Shown: piece after piece, positions 1-12,269 of the stretch
Layout: each line of letters opens with the position of its first letter
How positions within the stretch are numbered: the first letter of the stretch is position 1
DNA from: Batillaria attramentaria
Lineage: Eukaryota; Mollusca; Gastropoda; Batillariidae
Length of the DNA: 64,000 bases
Assembly: GCA_018292915.2 (NCBI GenBank)
Contig: JACVVK020000387.1
Location: 437,501 to 501,500 of the forward strand
Reading direction: 5' to 3'
The notes under the pieces: model-generated
Told to the model about the DNA's origin: nothing
Databases searched by the model: none
What the model saw: the letters and a program-made list of their open reading frames with translations, nothing else
Program-made: the position numbers and the translations under genes

Positions 1-984
1 CCAACGGCGGCCCAGTCTGTAACAGAGACGGGTGCAGAACCTCGTGTCAAAACCCTTTCTCGTATAATGATACGGATTGTATCTTGCCATCATGATCAAG
101 CAAAGCAAAGGTCAAACCAGAGGTGGAGAAGACGTCCAAATTGGCAAATACCAGTTTTCTGAAGTCTAAAATCCAAGTCTACATTCAGAAACATGTATAG
201 CTGAGCCGAAACTGTACGCGTCAATATAGCCCCATCATCTCGCTAAATAGTGGTGACGTCACAGTCGAAGCGAGCTGTGTAAGCCGAGCCACACCACGTA
301 ATGTATTGACGCACAGTGTGTAAGTGAATGTGCGTGATTCACACCACCGGCTCTTCGAGCCAAAGAATTGGTTGAAGCGCCAGTAAGATACATATTATTA
401 TTATTACTATTGCATTATAAAAAAGTGTGGCAGTAGGCCTACCAGCGAAAAGAATGTTCAAAGTGTTGCGTAAGTTTAGATTCAGTAATAATACTAACAG
501 GGCGCCCAGCCCTGGGCACCAAGCTCTAAGCGCCTTACAATTTTAAGACGGTGAAAAAAAATTAGTAAAAAAAACATTGAGCAACGCGTTCTCTCCACTT
601 ACACTATACGAATAACAACTTATAAAGTAAAAAGCGCAGATTATGATCAGAAAACATGGATGAAGTAAAAAAAAGGATCAGCGCATGTGAGGAAAAGAGA
701 GACACAAAGGAATACAAACAAAAACCAAACACAAAGAAGAAAGCATAAAACAAACCAACACAAGTAAAATAAACACAATTGTAAAAAATAAAAGCATAGA
801 CTGGACAGCATCCATGCCATGATCCAGCCAGCTAAAACCTCAAAAGATAGCAGTGGTGAATAGCTAAACGCAAGACACTCTAAGACTTCCCATACATGCA
901 TATATGTTACAACCACATACTGATCCAATACAAAGTACTAGCTAAGAAAAGAGTTCGATTCTGAATGTAATAATATATACCCAC
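1..984. other. Intron or 3' part of SLC22-A, no exon recognised
   Basis: This stretch lies downstream (on the minus strand) of the last visible SLC22-A exon. In paralogue B the next exon begins about 1.2 kb further on and encodes a GRR-containing loop. I found no equivalent here, so the missing exons are probably beyond the left edge. Otherwise I see only A-rich and low-complexity sequence. Confidence 0.5.
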
Positions 985-2709
985 TTGTTTGCGAGGAACA
1001 CGGTGGAGAAGTCGGAAGGAATCTCCACATTGGCCATGATGAAGATGTTCAGGAAGACGTTCCCACTCAGCGCTGACACGCCAAAGGAAATGGCGTAGTA
1101 GGAGAAGGAGGACGAAAACCTGCGGAAGACAAGACGACAACTAAACACCCTTGTTAAAACCTGCGGAAGACAAGACGACAACTAAACACCCTTGTTAAAA
1201 CCTGCGGAAGACAAGACGACGACTAAACACCCTTGTTAAAACCTGCGGAAGACAAGACGACAACTAAACACCCCTTGTTAAAACCTGCGGAAGACAAGAC
1301 GACAACTAAACACCCCCTGTTAAAACCTGCGGAAGCCAGGCTGACAACTAAAAACCCTTGTTAAAACCTGCGGAAGACAAGACGACAACTAAACACCCCC
1401 TGTTAAAACCTGCGGAAGCCCGGACGACAACTAAAACCCTTGTTAAAACCTGCGGAAGACAGGACGACAACAAAAAACCCTTGTTAAAACCTGTGGAAGA
1501 CAGGACGACAACTAAACACCCTTGGTAAAACCTGCGGAAGACAGGACGACAACTAAACACCCCCTGTTAAAACCTGCGGAAGACAGGACGACAACCAAAC
1601 ACCCTTGTTAAAACCTGCGGAAGACAAGACGACAACTAAACACCCATGTTAAAACCTGTGGAAGACAGGACAACAACCAAACACCCTTGTTAAAACCTGC
1701 GGAAGACAAAGCGACAACTAAACACCCTTGTTAAAACCTGCGGAAGACAAGACGACAATTAAACACCTCCTGTTAAAACCTGCGGAAGACAGGACGACAA
1801 CTAAACACCCCCTGTTAAAACCTGCAGAAGATAGGACGACAACCAAACACCCTTTGTTAAAACCTGCGGAAGACAAGACGACAACCAAACACCCATGTTA
1901 AAACCTGCGGAAGACAAAGCGACAACTAAACACCCTTGTTAAAACCTGCGGAAGACAAGACGACAATTAAACACCTCCTGTTAAAACCTGCGGAAGACAG
2001 GACGACAACTAAACACCCCCTGTTAAAACCTGCGGAAGACAGGACGACAACCAAACACCCATGTTAAAACCTGCGGAAGACAAGACGACAACTAAACACC
2101 CTTGTTAAAACCCGCGGAAGACAAGACGACAACTAAACACCCATGTTAAAACCTGCGGAAGACAGGACGACAACTAAACACCCCCTGTTAAAACCTGCGG
2201 AAGACAAGACGACAACCAAACACCCATGTTAAAACCTGCGGAAGACAAAGCGACAACTAAACACCCTTGTTAAAACCTGCGGAAGACAATACGACAACTA
2301 AACGCCCTTGCTGGAACGACGTTTCACTCTGGGTCGGTATTTTCAAGGTGTAAATTATTGTGAACGTCCGCTTGTAGGTGCCCTATGCTCAGAACCGGGC
2401 AACAAGTTACTATGGGCTTTAGGACAAGGGTGGGGGAGATGGGGTGGGTGTTTGGGAGTTTAACGTCCTTTTCCACCACGTATGGGTGATATCAAAGATT
2501 GGGCAACGAGAAAACGGCCAGCACAAATATGTGTTCCCAGCCGGGATTCTAACTCACGACCCGAGCATTGAGAGCTTTAGTACAAGGAATCGCGTATTAT
2601 TGTGACGGTGACAAAATAACCTGTCCAGCTTCTATAAACATGAGAGAAAGAAAACTCTGGAGGCGAACAAATACCGTCAGATTTGAATGCAACCTCGAAC
2701 TACACACAC

Positions 2710-2751
<42 letters not shown>

Positions 2752-4800
2752 GTCATAGAGGAGCAAATAGATAAACACAAGGTGTTCCATCTACCCCACT
2801 CCTTTCCCCATCCTCCTCATGCCCACATGACGTCAGCGAAGGAAATTAATGGGTACGAGAGCAATCCCCGGATGTATTTACGTGTTCTGCTCAATTGAAT
2901 CAACACAAACTGAAGGTATTTTGTAAGGAGCGAACCCTGACCAGATAAAATGGAGGACGAGCGTGGTGAAGGCCATGCGCCAGCCGCGATACACGTCCAG
3001 GTAGGTGTAGCGCCGACCCTGCCCGGCCTGACGCTCCTCCTCAGCCACTGCCCGCAGTCTGCTCAGCGTGTCGTTGGGTTTGGGACGGCCGTTGACACGT
3101 GCAACACGCTCCACCACCGCCTCGGCCTCCTCCAGTCGTCCTTTGGCCGCCAGCCAGCGGGCGCTCTCCGGAACGAAGCTGGTAATGAAACTTAAGTTAA
3201 TTCAGTTCAGGGCTAAGCCCGGAGAAAACGTCACCTGTTCTCTGGTGCGCAGCACCGACGCAGGCAACCGCAGGTGTGAGGTGGCTTTTTCGGACTGGGT
3301 TTTGAAGTAGGCGCAAGCCTCACCACGGGTTTTAAATCAAGTTGGCGGAAAGTTCTTTGGTGGTACTGACTACGATTCAAGAATTTTGACGGGGAGCCGG
3401 GGTGGCCGAATGGTAGAGCGTTAGGCTTCTAATGCTCGGGTCGTGAGATCGTATCCCGGCTGGAGCCAAATATTTGTGCTGGCTTTTTCATCGTTGCCCC
3501 GTCTTTGATATCACCCGTATGTGGTGGAAAAGGACGTTAAACCCCAAAACACCCACCCACCCTCAAGAATTTTGATTCTTGGTGTGCTTGGGTGCAGCTG
3601 CATATATAAAATATGAGCATGCACATGTCTTTATACTGTAGTACCAGGGCGGTCGTTGGTCTAGTGGTTGAGACTTGTCACCAATGCGAGAGGTTTGGGA
3701 TTCGAGTCGCACTCGGAGCAAACCATTTTTCCTTCTCGTATGTGGCGCCGTTCATTCGGGCCGATCGTCGGGGGTTCTCTCCGGGTACTCCGGCTTCCTC
3801 CCCTTCTGTTTTGGAAATGTTCAGCCCACCAAATTTGAAAAAAAAAAATGCGAATCTAAATTCCGAAATTTAAATAGCTGAGCTGACCCTTCGCACCACG
3901 TGATTGTAATGTGTTTATGTCCAGTGTGTGAGAGAATGCGTGTGATTCACTTGAGCGTGCGTGTTGGCTTCAGTTCGCGGCGCTTTTAGCCGATTCATGA
4001 AATTGGGTAAAGCGCCTATACAATACTCAGTATTATTATTAGTAGTAGTAGTAGTAGTAGTAGTAGTAGCATTTTGCTTCAGCGTCGTGGACATAAGGCT
4101 TCATCTACTACTACCAAGAGTGCAGCGAGGTGACAGACAAGGGAGAAGACTCACAAGTAAGTGGGGAGAAAGAGCGCGCCCATAACGGCAGACCCGATGT
4201 GCAAGTAGCTCCAGTTCGGTACCAACCAGGCCATCAGGGCGAATATCGACACTCCGACACTCCAGGCGGGAATGAAGGACACTACCTGCATGGTGACGAA
4301 ATCACCAGTATGAAAATTATCATGAGAACTGCACTGTATGAGAACTGCACTGTATGAGAACTGCACTGGCTGCCAGTCAGTTTCCGTATTCAATACAAAC
4401 TAACAGTTCTGGCGTATCGTCACTTCGATGATACTTTACCGCCCCGTTTGTCCCCTTCACTCTCCACATACAATCCGTCACCTACCCTCTGCTCATCCAG
4501 TGAAAAGCTTGTCAAATTATCATCATTATTAGATAAGCGGTAGTAGTAATATCCGCATTTCTATAATTATTACATGTTCAGTTTCCTAACAGAGGCCAAT
4601 TTGTTTTATAAAGTATAGACCTTTGAAATATTTAGCCTCTCAGTGACGTCTTATGTTTCGTTTTTAAGCCTTGAAAGAAATTTCTCATCTAAAGCCGGTA
4701 GATCTTTTATCGTGGAAATTTATATGTTCTATAGGACCTGGCAGGAATGGACTTTTGTTAGTCGCGAATTACTCTTTGTTGCTTGCGCGACGTCAAGCCT

Positions 4801-4887
<87 letters not shown>

Positions 4888-5986
4888 TACATTACCTGCC
4901 TCCAGGCGGGATTCACGAACTCCAGCGGGTAAGAGAAGGACGAGACCAGAAACACTCCCAAAGTGATGCCAATCATTACTCTCATCACCATGAACATCTG
5001 CCACGTCACCGAAAAGGCCGCGATCAGTGAAGCGATCACGTGACACAGTGACGTCATGTAGACCGTCACGCGCCGTCCGAACATGTCCGCGGCCTGACCT
5101 CCAACGAACGCCCCCACCAGCACCCCGACCATCTGAAGTGACGTCATCAACGGCTTGACGTTGCTGAGGTCACACACCAGGGACCACTGCAAAATGGAAC
5201 AAGAGGTTATCTGGACAACCGTGTAAGTACAATCAAATTTAAATGTAGTGTAGCGGTTAGCACTTCGGACCATGGACCGGGAGACCCGGGTTCGAGTCCC
5301 AGCCGAGGCAAGCGGGATTTTTCCTACCTGGGTCGGCTCCGACCCAGAGCGGTTGGGCCCAGTAGGGAGGCTGTTGCCACACAGCCGAGATTCACCAACT
5401 TTATGGGTGCGGCTTTGGGGGTGCTTCCCTTGTTATGACACGTCTTATGATGTGGATGATTACACGGCCGGCACCGCAGGTGCCGTAGTTCCCGGGCCTG
5501 GCTATAACGCCGGGATATTTATGACAGGAAGCGTGGAATGCGGCCCTGTCCCGCAGTCCCAAACCACACGGACGTCCATGACATCATCTTACCATCATCC
5601 TCATCTCCATCATCATTTTAACGACATCTTTGATATGCGCGCGCGAGGGAACATGAAATTACCTCATTCACCACTGTACTCATAGTCTCGTCGAACACCA
5701 CGTAGTCATCACAGGACTGACCGCCACTGTCAGGGATGGTGCACACTTGAAACGTGGTGTTGTCACGTGACCAGTTACCATAGTGACCGTTGCCATGTGA
5801 TGACAACTGGTTGTCATTATGACCGAGGTCGTCATCAGGGGGCAGGCACCACCAATCTGGGACCATACCGGCGAAGGACATCAGCATCATGCTCCAGGCA
5901 ATAGGCATCTTGCCGAACTTGATTGTCGAGGACATCATGATCTGGAACTTTCCCCAGCCTCCCGCCTCCTTTATCAGGCTGTCCAT
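985..5986 (-). CDS. SLC22-type organic ion transporter, paralogue A (3' truncated by window edge)
   Basis: Five minus-strand exons: 5663-5986, 4896-5186, 4155-4285, 2942-3178 and 985-1119. Their lengths (324, 291, 131, 237, 135) equal those of paralogue B except exon 1, and all phases match. The start at 5986 (MDSLIKEAGG) aligns with the B start. Visible family marks are a first membrane segment followed by an extracellular loop with NWS and NTT sequons and paired cysteines, the MFS loop GGQAADMFGRR after membrane segment 2, and PESARWL at the start of the central cytoplasmic loop. SLC22 proteins are plasma-membrane facilitators of organic cations, anions or carnitine; the substrate cannot be told from sequence. 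The C-terminal half (equivalent of B exons 6-9) is not in the window. Exon 4 is unusually similar to that of B. No stop or frameshift is seen. Confidence 0.88.
1119..2318. repeat. 40-bp minisatellite (about 29 copies) carrying the exon 5 splice acceptor
   Basis: Tandem units of about 40 bp run from the acceptor of SLC22-A exon 5 back into intron 4. On the minus strand each unit contains a TTAAC branch-like motif, a weak pyrimidine stretch and TTCCGCAG followed by GTTTT, which are also the first bases of exon 5. Units vary by a few substitutions. A block of about five units (with the variants AAAGCG and CTCCTG) occurs near 1,670-1,880 and again near 1,890-2,090, which points to higher-order duplication. 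Confidence 0.95.
2440..2583 (-). repeat. tRNA-derived SINE family 1, 5'-truncated copy
   Basis: Read on the minus strand it has the family order: tRNA-like head with a CTCGGGTCGTGAGTT B-box region, the GCCCCGTCTTTGATATCACC-like body (here diverged), and an (ACCC)n tail. It sits in SLC22-A intron 4, next to a (CA)n tract at about 2703-2750. Confidence 0.75.
3390..3562 (+). repeat. tRNA-derived SINE family 1 with 13-bp target duplication
   Basis: A near full-length copy in SLC22-A intron 3. The head resembles a tRNA gene (A box TGGCCGAATGG, B box near 3450), then a conserved body (GCCCCGTCTTTGATATCACC), and an (ACCC)n tail. Direct repeats TCAAGAATTTTGA flank it at 3377-3389 and 3563-3575, as expected for LINE-mediated retroposition. 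Confidence 0.9.
3646..3852 (+). repeat. tRNA-derived SINE family 3
   Basis: The head has TGGTCTAGTGGTTGAGA (A box) and GGGATTCGAGTC (B box), then a unique body and an A-rich 3' end. It lies in SLC22-A intron 3. Only one copy is seen here, so the SINE call rests on the promoter boxes and the tail. Confidence 0.6.
4801..4886. repeat. (TAAC)n tetranucleotide array
   Basis: About 21 perfect TAAC units end roughly 10 bp from the 5' splice site of SLC22-A exon 2 (donor at 4895 on the minus strand), inside intron 2. Confidence 0.95.
5240..5620 (+). repeat. tRNA-derived SINE family 2 copy
   Basis: The head GTAGTGTAGCGGTTAGCA and GGTTCGAGTCCCAGCC resembles an Asp/Glu-type tRNA. The body includes TATGACACGTCTTATGATG and GGCCGGCACCGCAGGTGCC. 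The same sequence recurs at 54747-55010 and 63345-63847 and, reversed, at 31930-32148. It lies in SLC22-A intron 1, and its open frames are not genes. Confidence 0.85.
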
Positions 5987-6132
5987 TATTTTGACCTTGG
6001 ATCTCAACACTGGGCGACTCTGCGGTTTAGGTTTTCGTTATCGTGGACTGCTGCAGTGACGAAAGAAACACAAACAATGAAAACAAACGCAAAAAAATAA
6101 ATGATGTAATTATCGCAATAAGGCAAGTCTGG

Positions 6133-6270
<138 letters not shown>

Positions 6271-6436
6271 TTCATTCGTTATGCTACGAGTGAAATCTAC
6301 AGTTCAGCGGAGTTGTTGACAGGTATTCTCCAATCGGTTTTATCGGGATTTAAAAATTACGTCTAAAATAGTATAAGAATGTGATATGGCAGTGTGTGAC
6401 GGCTCAAACTTTAACCACTCGCCACAAACTAAACGC

Positions 6437-6476
<40 letters not shown>

Positions 6477-7455
6477 GTCACCGCCCCTCCTATACCTTTG
6501 GCTGTAGTTTCCTTTCAGGCTATACGGCCATACGGTACATGTATTTGCGGGCTCAAATTATGCAGCTACACACACGCTACACCCATACATTTACGAGAGA
6601 GGGGGGGGGAGGGGGGGCATCGTCAGCGAGCAACCTGCGAACTGTAGACGTTTTCTGCTGTAAGAATTTTAAAACTCACCGACTGTCCTCACCCACTTTC
6701 ACGAAGAGAAGTTGTCCGCGATGTGACAACAGCAGATTTGTTTAGGCTGCTGAAGTTAAATGTATAAATACACTGCCCTACTTATTTTCCCCTCCGTATT
6801 ACTCATCAGTGTCCCGTAAGGGCATTGGCATTAAAGATCTGCAAAGCTGTAAATCTTTTGTTTCGTAATCAGTGCAAACCAGATGGGAACTCATTTATAC
6901 AACGGTTTTGTTGTTTATTTACTTTTATACCACTCTACCACCATTACAGGTCAATCTTTAAAAATCCTTAATTCTCTATGCGTGGTTTAACGTTGTACCC
7001 ATCACAAATCACACGTGAATTATGGGTGTACCTAAAAGGTGCTCATGCACTACCCCAGCAATGTTCCAGCAGCGTGTTCTGGCCAAAGGATTTACGTAAA
7101 TACATGACGCAAAAAGCGACTTAAAAATAATTGACGTCACAACATGACACGCTTACACCTCGTACGAGAATGAGGACGAAGGAGCTTTGCCTTTCGATGA
7201 ATGTGAAAATGTTGATCTTCTGCTGTGTTTTATCCACGATCAGTCGTGTTCGTGACAATCGTAAACCTAGTTCTAGTTCTCTACTCAGTCGGCGACTTCG
7301 AAGCGGACCTACTGACTATTCCAAGCCTATGGACAAAGCAAACAAAGCACCTTAGTCAGAGATGCCGCGTGAAGCATTTTGAATGCCAATGTCATCTTTC
7401 AAATCAAAGAAATACAGGTACGGACGTGGTATGAATAATTTTCCCAATTCAGTTC

Positions 7456-7590
7456 GGTGTCCCCAATTACGCAAAACACACAACACTCGTTTGTTGATTT
7501 CGACCGAAGAACTGCTCGTTAAAACTCGCTGTGTTTCGGTCGGAATCAACAAATTTGTGTGGTGTATTTTCCGTAATCGGGGGCACCTCA
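7456..7590. repeat. Short inverted repeat (MITE-like), about 135 bp
   Basis: The left arm contains CCAATTACG and TTTGTTGATTTCGACCGAA. The right arm, read in reverse, gives CCGATTACG and TTTGTTGATTCCGACCGAA. Arms of about 50 nt with mismatches flank a loop of about 30 nt. Target duplications were not resolved. Confidence 0.6.
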
Positions 7591-7779
7591 TTGTGAAAAC
7601 GCTATGTTTGTTTACAATCAAAATCACACAAGTTTTGGTGAGTACTTCAACAATTTTCGACAAAGTCGTGAAGTTTCGTGGATCCAGCTTGAACATTGTC
7701 TGGGTTACGGACGTTTTGAATGAAAGTGTGGGTGCAAGTGCACTCAAGACGTAAGGCGAGGGTTTAAAAAAGGCACTGA

Positions 7780-7846
7780 CAACAACAAAGCAACAACGAC
7801 GACAACAACAACAACAACAACAACGACGACGACGACGACGACGACG

Positions 7847-7898
<52 letters not shown>

Positions 7899-7924
7899 CG
7901 ACGACGACGACGACGACGACGACG

Positions 7925-8013
<89 letters not shown>
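7780..8013. repeat. Compound (AAC)n/(GAC)n/(CA)n microsatellite
   Basis: Two (GAC) blocks of 8-9 units alternate with (AAC) blocks, then pass into a (CA) run of about 50 bp. The repeated AAC-GAC-AAC-GAC-AAC order suggests one block pair was duplicated as a unit. All six frames are open through it, which explains the poly-Val, poly-Cys and Leu/Ser frames there. Confidence 0.97.
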
Positions 8014-8014
<1 letters not shown>

Positions 8015-8209
8015 GCTTGCACGCACACACGCACGCATACCGTACTCTTTAAGGGTGGCAAAATCGGCAGGCTGCCAGCATGTAGGTAAAGTGGTACCCG
8101 AAGGAGCCCTCAGGGTGCTCGCCCCAGTTCAGTTCAAGGGTTTCTACACAACAAGGGGCGCATCTAGCATACAGCAATGTTGAAAAAATTGTTCTGCGTG
8201 CGTGCGTGC

Positions 8210-8267
<58 letters not shown>

Positions 8268-8893
8268 CTGTGTATAGATACGTTAGAAAATAGGTGATAG
8301 GACCTTTAATGTCGAGTCAGTCTGACATTTGTTGAACCACTTTTCGTACACTGACCTGGTCTAGGGTTCCTGTTGTAGTGCATTCCCGTTTAATTGCACT
8401 GGGATAATGGGAGGCGTGATTCTGCAGGCGGCTAACACACTGTGGGTGTTTTCGCAGTTCGCCGGCTCGTAACATTTACTGTGAAAGCGATATATCCCGC
8501 CTGAGAAACTGAATAAGTATTGAAAAAGACCCGCACTATTCGGTAAGAACGCGTCAACTCAGTCCCTACCAACTAAGTTTGAGGTTGTGCATCGGTGGCT
8601 CCACTAAAAAAAAAAAAAAAAAAATACTTGCATGCAGTTGTGTGGTTATTCGTGTACAATGACTATGTTGATGAGACAAAACCTGTGTGTGACGTAACTG
8701 CATCTGTATTAAAGCAAGTTGCTTCCCTTGATGATTATAATGCTTGTTTATGACGTGTAGATATTATTCAGATGGAATGTTTATCTATGTTGTGAGTGTG
8801 TGCTTTGTTGATTATTTGTGTCTATTATTTTCTTTAGTTATCTTTAGTTTACACTGTAATTATTGTTATCACTATTTGGATTGCTATTTGGGT

Positions 8894-8978
<85 letters not shown>

Positions 8979-8989
8979 GTATATGTTTG

Positions 8990-10443
8990 TGTAACGCCGG
9001 GAGGGAAGGTGTCGTCGTGTGTAGGTTACATTAATAAAAAAATAAAGGTGCGCATGATTTTAGTTGGCGTATGTAAGGGGCAGTGGATGTCTGGTGTGTG
9101 TCTGCGAGTCTGTAATTGAGGACACGGCCTGTGCATGCTCTCAGAAGGTGTGAATCACGCTTGCTTTAGCACGCACTCACTTCACTCACGCAATCACTCC
9201 CTAACACACGCTATCAATAACTGAGAGGAGAGGAACGCTCAAACATAGTGATTATTCCAAAAATAAGGTAACAAACAACAAGGGGAAATCACAGTAATCA
9301 CTCAGTAAATCATGGCACAAATCAACAAAAGAAAGGAATTACGATTGATTATGGCACAGATTCGGAGAAAAATATAATCTCTTGTACGACTACTATGCTG
9401 TCTGGTGGTCACTTGACGAATAGAACTAGCACGAAAAATGAAATAACCGCAAAGCAGAGGGAAAACGAACTAATCCTGACTAACAAAATGAGCACGTCTA
9501 AAATAACAAACAAAACTCCTGATTAGCATAAATCACTGAACCCTTATCAACTATTCCAACTAACAAACAAACAAAACAAAAGAAGAGGGGAAGCGCGAAA
9601 CCAAACTAAGATTTATCATAAAAACAAACTCTACGTAGGCCTGGGAATTCCGGGGAGAGGGGAAACGGTAAGGCTGGGCGCTAAGAGTTACTAAGAATAG
9701 AATTTCTCCACTGCGGTGACGGTGTAGTCGCGAGAGTCAGAAGTTCGCGGTGCGCGCACGCTCGCTCGCTGCCGGGCAAAGGTTACACGGACTAGGGGTC
9801 AGTGCACGCTGAGCGTCTAAGCATCAGCGGTAAAAATAATTCACACTCACTAACGCTGGTGAAACTATAAAACTGCATGGGAACTATGCGGGAAGGAATA
9901 CACTTACAAGAACAAAAGAACGCACTAGTTCACACAATTTATGCACTAAAGTTTTCAAAAATAAAGTAACGAAAATAGCATCAATTTACGTGAAAACTTG
10001 GAAACTGACTGAATCATTAGGTAATGACCAAAAGAAACTGGGACACTTACGTTCTGCGGTCCGCTCGCCCGTAGCCAAAGGAAACACAACCACAAAAATA
10101 ATCCACACAATGAGGAATTTAGTCGGGAAATTTGGTCGGCCCGAGGGGGGTAATCCAAAAGTTGGGAGCGCTCTGATTTTCGGCGCGAAAACAGGGGTTT
10201 TTATAGGGAGGGGCCAGGCGTGGCGGGCTCGCGGAACGACCTTGGGACTGACCAGCGTGCGCGCACGTGAGGGGAAGGGAGGTGGGAAGGCCAAGCAACG
10301 TGACTTCTTAATCTCGATACCAAACCAGGGACTAACTAGAAAATCATAGCGAACTACTACCAAGAACTAAACTACGGCAAACATCCTGCATCTAACTACA
10401 AACGCTGGTACTAAAATAAAAATTAAAAACTCAATTCTCTACA
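8990..10443 (-). mobile_element. Candidate solo LTR or LTR-like element
   Basis: The segment begins TGTAACGCC and ends CTCTACA (TG...CA ends with TGTA/TACA) and is flanked by TTTG on both sides (8986-8989 and 10444-10447), as expected for a 4-bp target duplication. On the minus strand a CTATAAAAACC TATA-like box lies near 10,200, with a GC-rich region upstream and a GTAAGT donor-like site near 10,050, resembling a U3 promoter. There is no internal coding region or second LTR in the window, so a solo LTR is the simplest reading. A host promoter or a non-autonomous DNA element are alternatives. Confidence 0.35.
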
Positions 10444-11040
10444 TTTGTTCTACATTATATTCTTTAGAGTAATAATGATATCAGTGTCCATCTATGTAGG
10501 TCTGTTGTCCATAAATGTTTGTGGCATGTATATGTATATCTCCCAAAAACAGATTTTTTTTTTTTAATCATAATAAATTTAAATTTGGCTCAGTCGGAGT
10601 ATTGAATTTGAACTTCACGCATCGAAAAAAGTGGGCAGTCCCACTTCTCTCCTCACGCGTGAACCATGAGCCATGAAGCTTGAGGCGTGAATGGAACTGT
10701 ATGGCCCACGCAAGAGAGACCACGTCTGTTCATTCTTCTATTCACGCGTGAGGCGCGAAGCATGAGGAGTAAAACGTGAGGCGTGAGTCTCTATGGCCCA
10801 CCAGCCTTAGATTATACTGATGTTTGCGCTGCAGTAAGAGCCGTTGAGGAGCCGTAAAGCTGTTTTTCGTATACAGGGGAGGAAAAAGGAGTCAAAAACG
10901 TGGGATACTCATGTGCGGTACGAAATGTTTTAATAGTTAAGTTTTGCCGATGTGTCATTTTGAACACAATTCGGATTCAGTCTGTGAAGTAGCTGACAAT
11001 GGTTTTTTTTTCACGTTAACAACAATAGCAACGGAGAATG

Positions 11041-11350
11041 TATAGGGCGTTCCGGCAGGCCTCACTGGAGTAATGCACGTCTACTTTCTCCTTAGGCCAG
11101 GGAGGCAGTTCACACAAATCTGCTTGGATCACTTGTGCTCGACCTCTGTGCAAAAAGTCCCAGCTTCACTGGCAGCTTGCCTCTTTTTGTGACCTCCTGC
11201 CATGCCATGCACCTTGACCCACATGACACAAAAATCACGCTTTTTCATGACAACAAAAATTACTACAGACTAGCACACATGCGAAACAGGGTACCCCAAA
11301 TAAACAACAAACATGACGCCACGCTCAATTTGTGTCCTTATGCCAGTGGT
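11041..11350 (+). repeat. Dispersed repeat family, copy 1
   Basis: About 310 bp shared in opposite orientation with 19,030-19,345. Common blocks include GGCCTCACTGGAGT, AGTCCCAGCTTCACTGGCAG and CAAATTTGTGTCCTTA-like ends. No coding capacity is conserved between the copies. The family is not identified. Confidence 0.7.
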
Positions 11351-11663
11351 GTCTCCAGGAAGTATGGCCTGTCAGAAGAAAGCATTTTCTAGCAAACCCG
11401 ACTATTGTGTTCAGCATGTGTATTTCCCGCTAGTGTTTACAAGTGCGCTAGTAAAGCGAATGACAAATACAACTAGTTAAAACGAGAACAAATGCCGACA
11501 TCTTTTCTTACAACACACTTTTTCAGATTCGAGTTGTGTAAAAGTCATAGTTTGTGGTTTTCATGCAGACACTTACGTTCGCGTTGGTTTGGCATCTGCA
11601 ATAATAACAACATCATAATAATAAGAATTAACTTACAAGCACCACATCAATCACACCAAATCT

Positions 11664-11741
<78 letters not shown>

Positions 11742-12017
11742 GCATCGCTCGCCCATCGAGCAAATTCAGAACAAGCAGTCGGTCGTTATTCAAACTACTT
11801 TAAGTGAAACTTACTTGCATTTGGTCTAAAGAATATTTCTTCTTCTTTTTTTAATGGTAAAAAAATGCATGTCCAGAGCTTCAACTGTCATGAACTGTCC
11901 CCGTATGTACACACACATTTACCATTCTTGTTTTATACGAAATCTCTGTCAGTTTGTCAGTTTGTCTGTCTACCTGTCTGTCTGTCTATCTGTCTGTCTG
12001 TCTCTCTCTCTCTCTCT

Positions 12018-12118
<101 letters not shown>

Positions 12119-12269
12119 AGACGAACGACTGTTTGCTTAATTTGTGATTAATTTGCATGTGTGTCTTTTTTGAACTTATGTGCGTATTTCTAATGCTACG
12201 ATAGGGCCAGGATAGCCGACCGTTAGAGCTTTGGAATTCCAGTGCTCGGGTCGTGAGTTCTAGTCCCGG

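Noticed and set aside
1119..2318. CRISPR-like array of regularly spaced repeats
   Set aside because: The units are contiguous tandem copies with no unique spacers, in a eukaryotic intron. It is a minisatellite.
3390..3470. tRNA genes at the heads of the repeated elements
   Set aside because: A and B boxes are present, but the copies diverge, lack a full cloverleaf and are joined to SINE bodies and tails.
5272..5685. 137-aa plus-strand frame
   Set aside because: It lies wholly in a SINE family 2 copy; the same sequence recurs out of frame at 63 kb.
7744..8061. Poly-Val, poly-Cys and Leu/Ser open frames
   Set aside because: They are translations of (AAC)n/(GAC)n/(CA)n in all frames, with no complexity and no splice or start context.
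9986..10363. Overlapping 125-aa and 119-aa frames on opposite strands
   Set aside because: No recognisable domain. The region has TG...CA ends, a target duplication and a TATA box, and is better explained as an LTR-like element.
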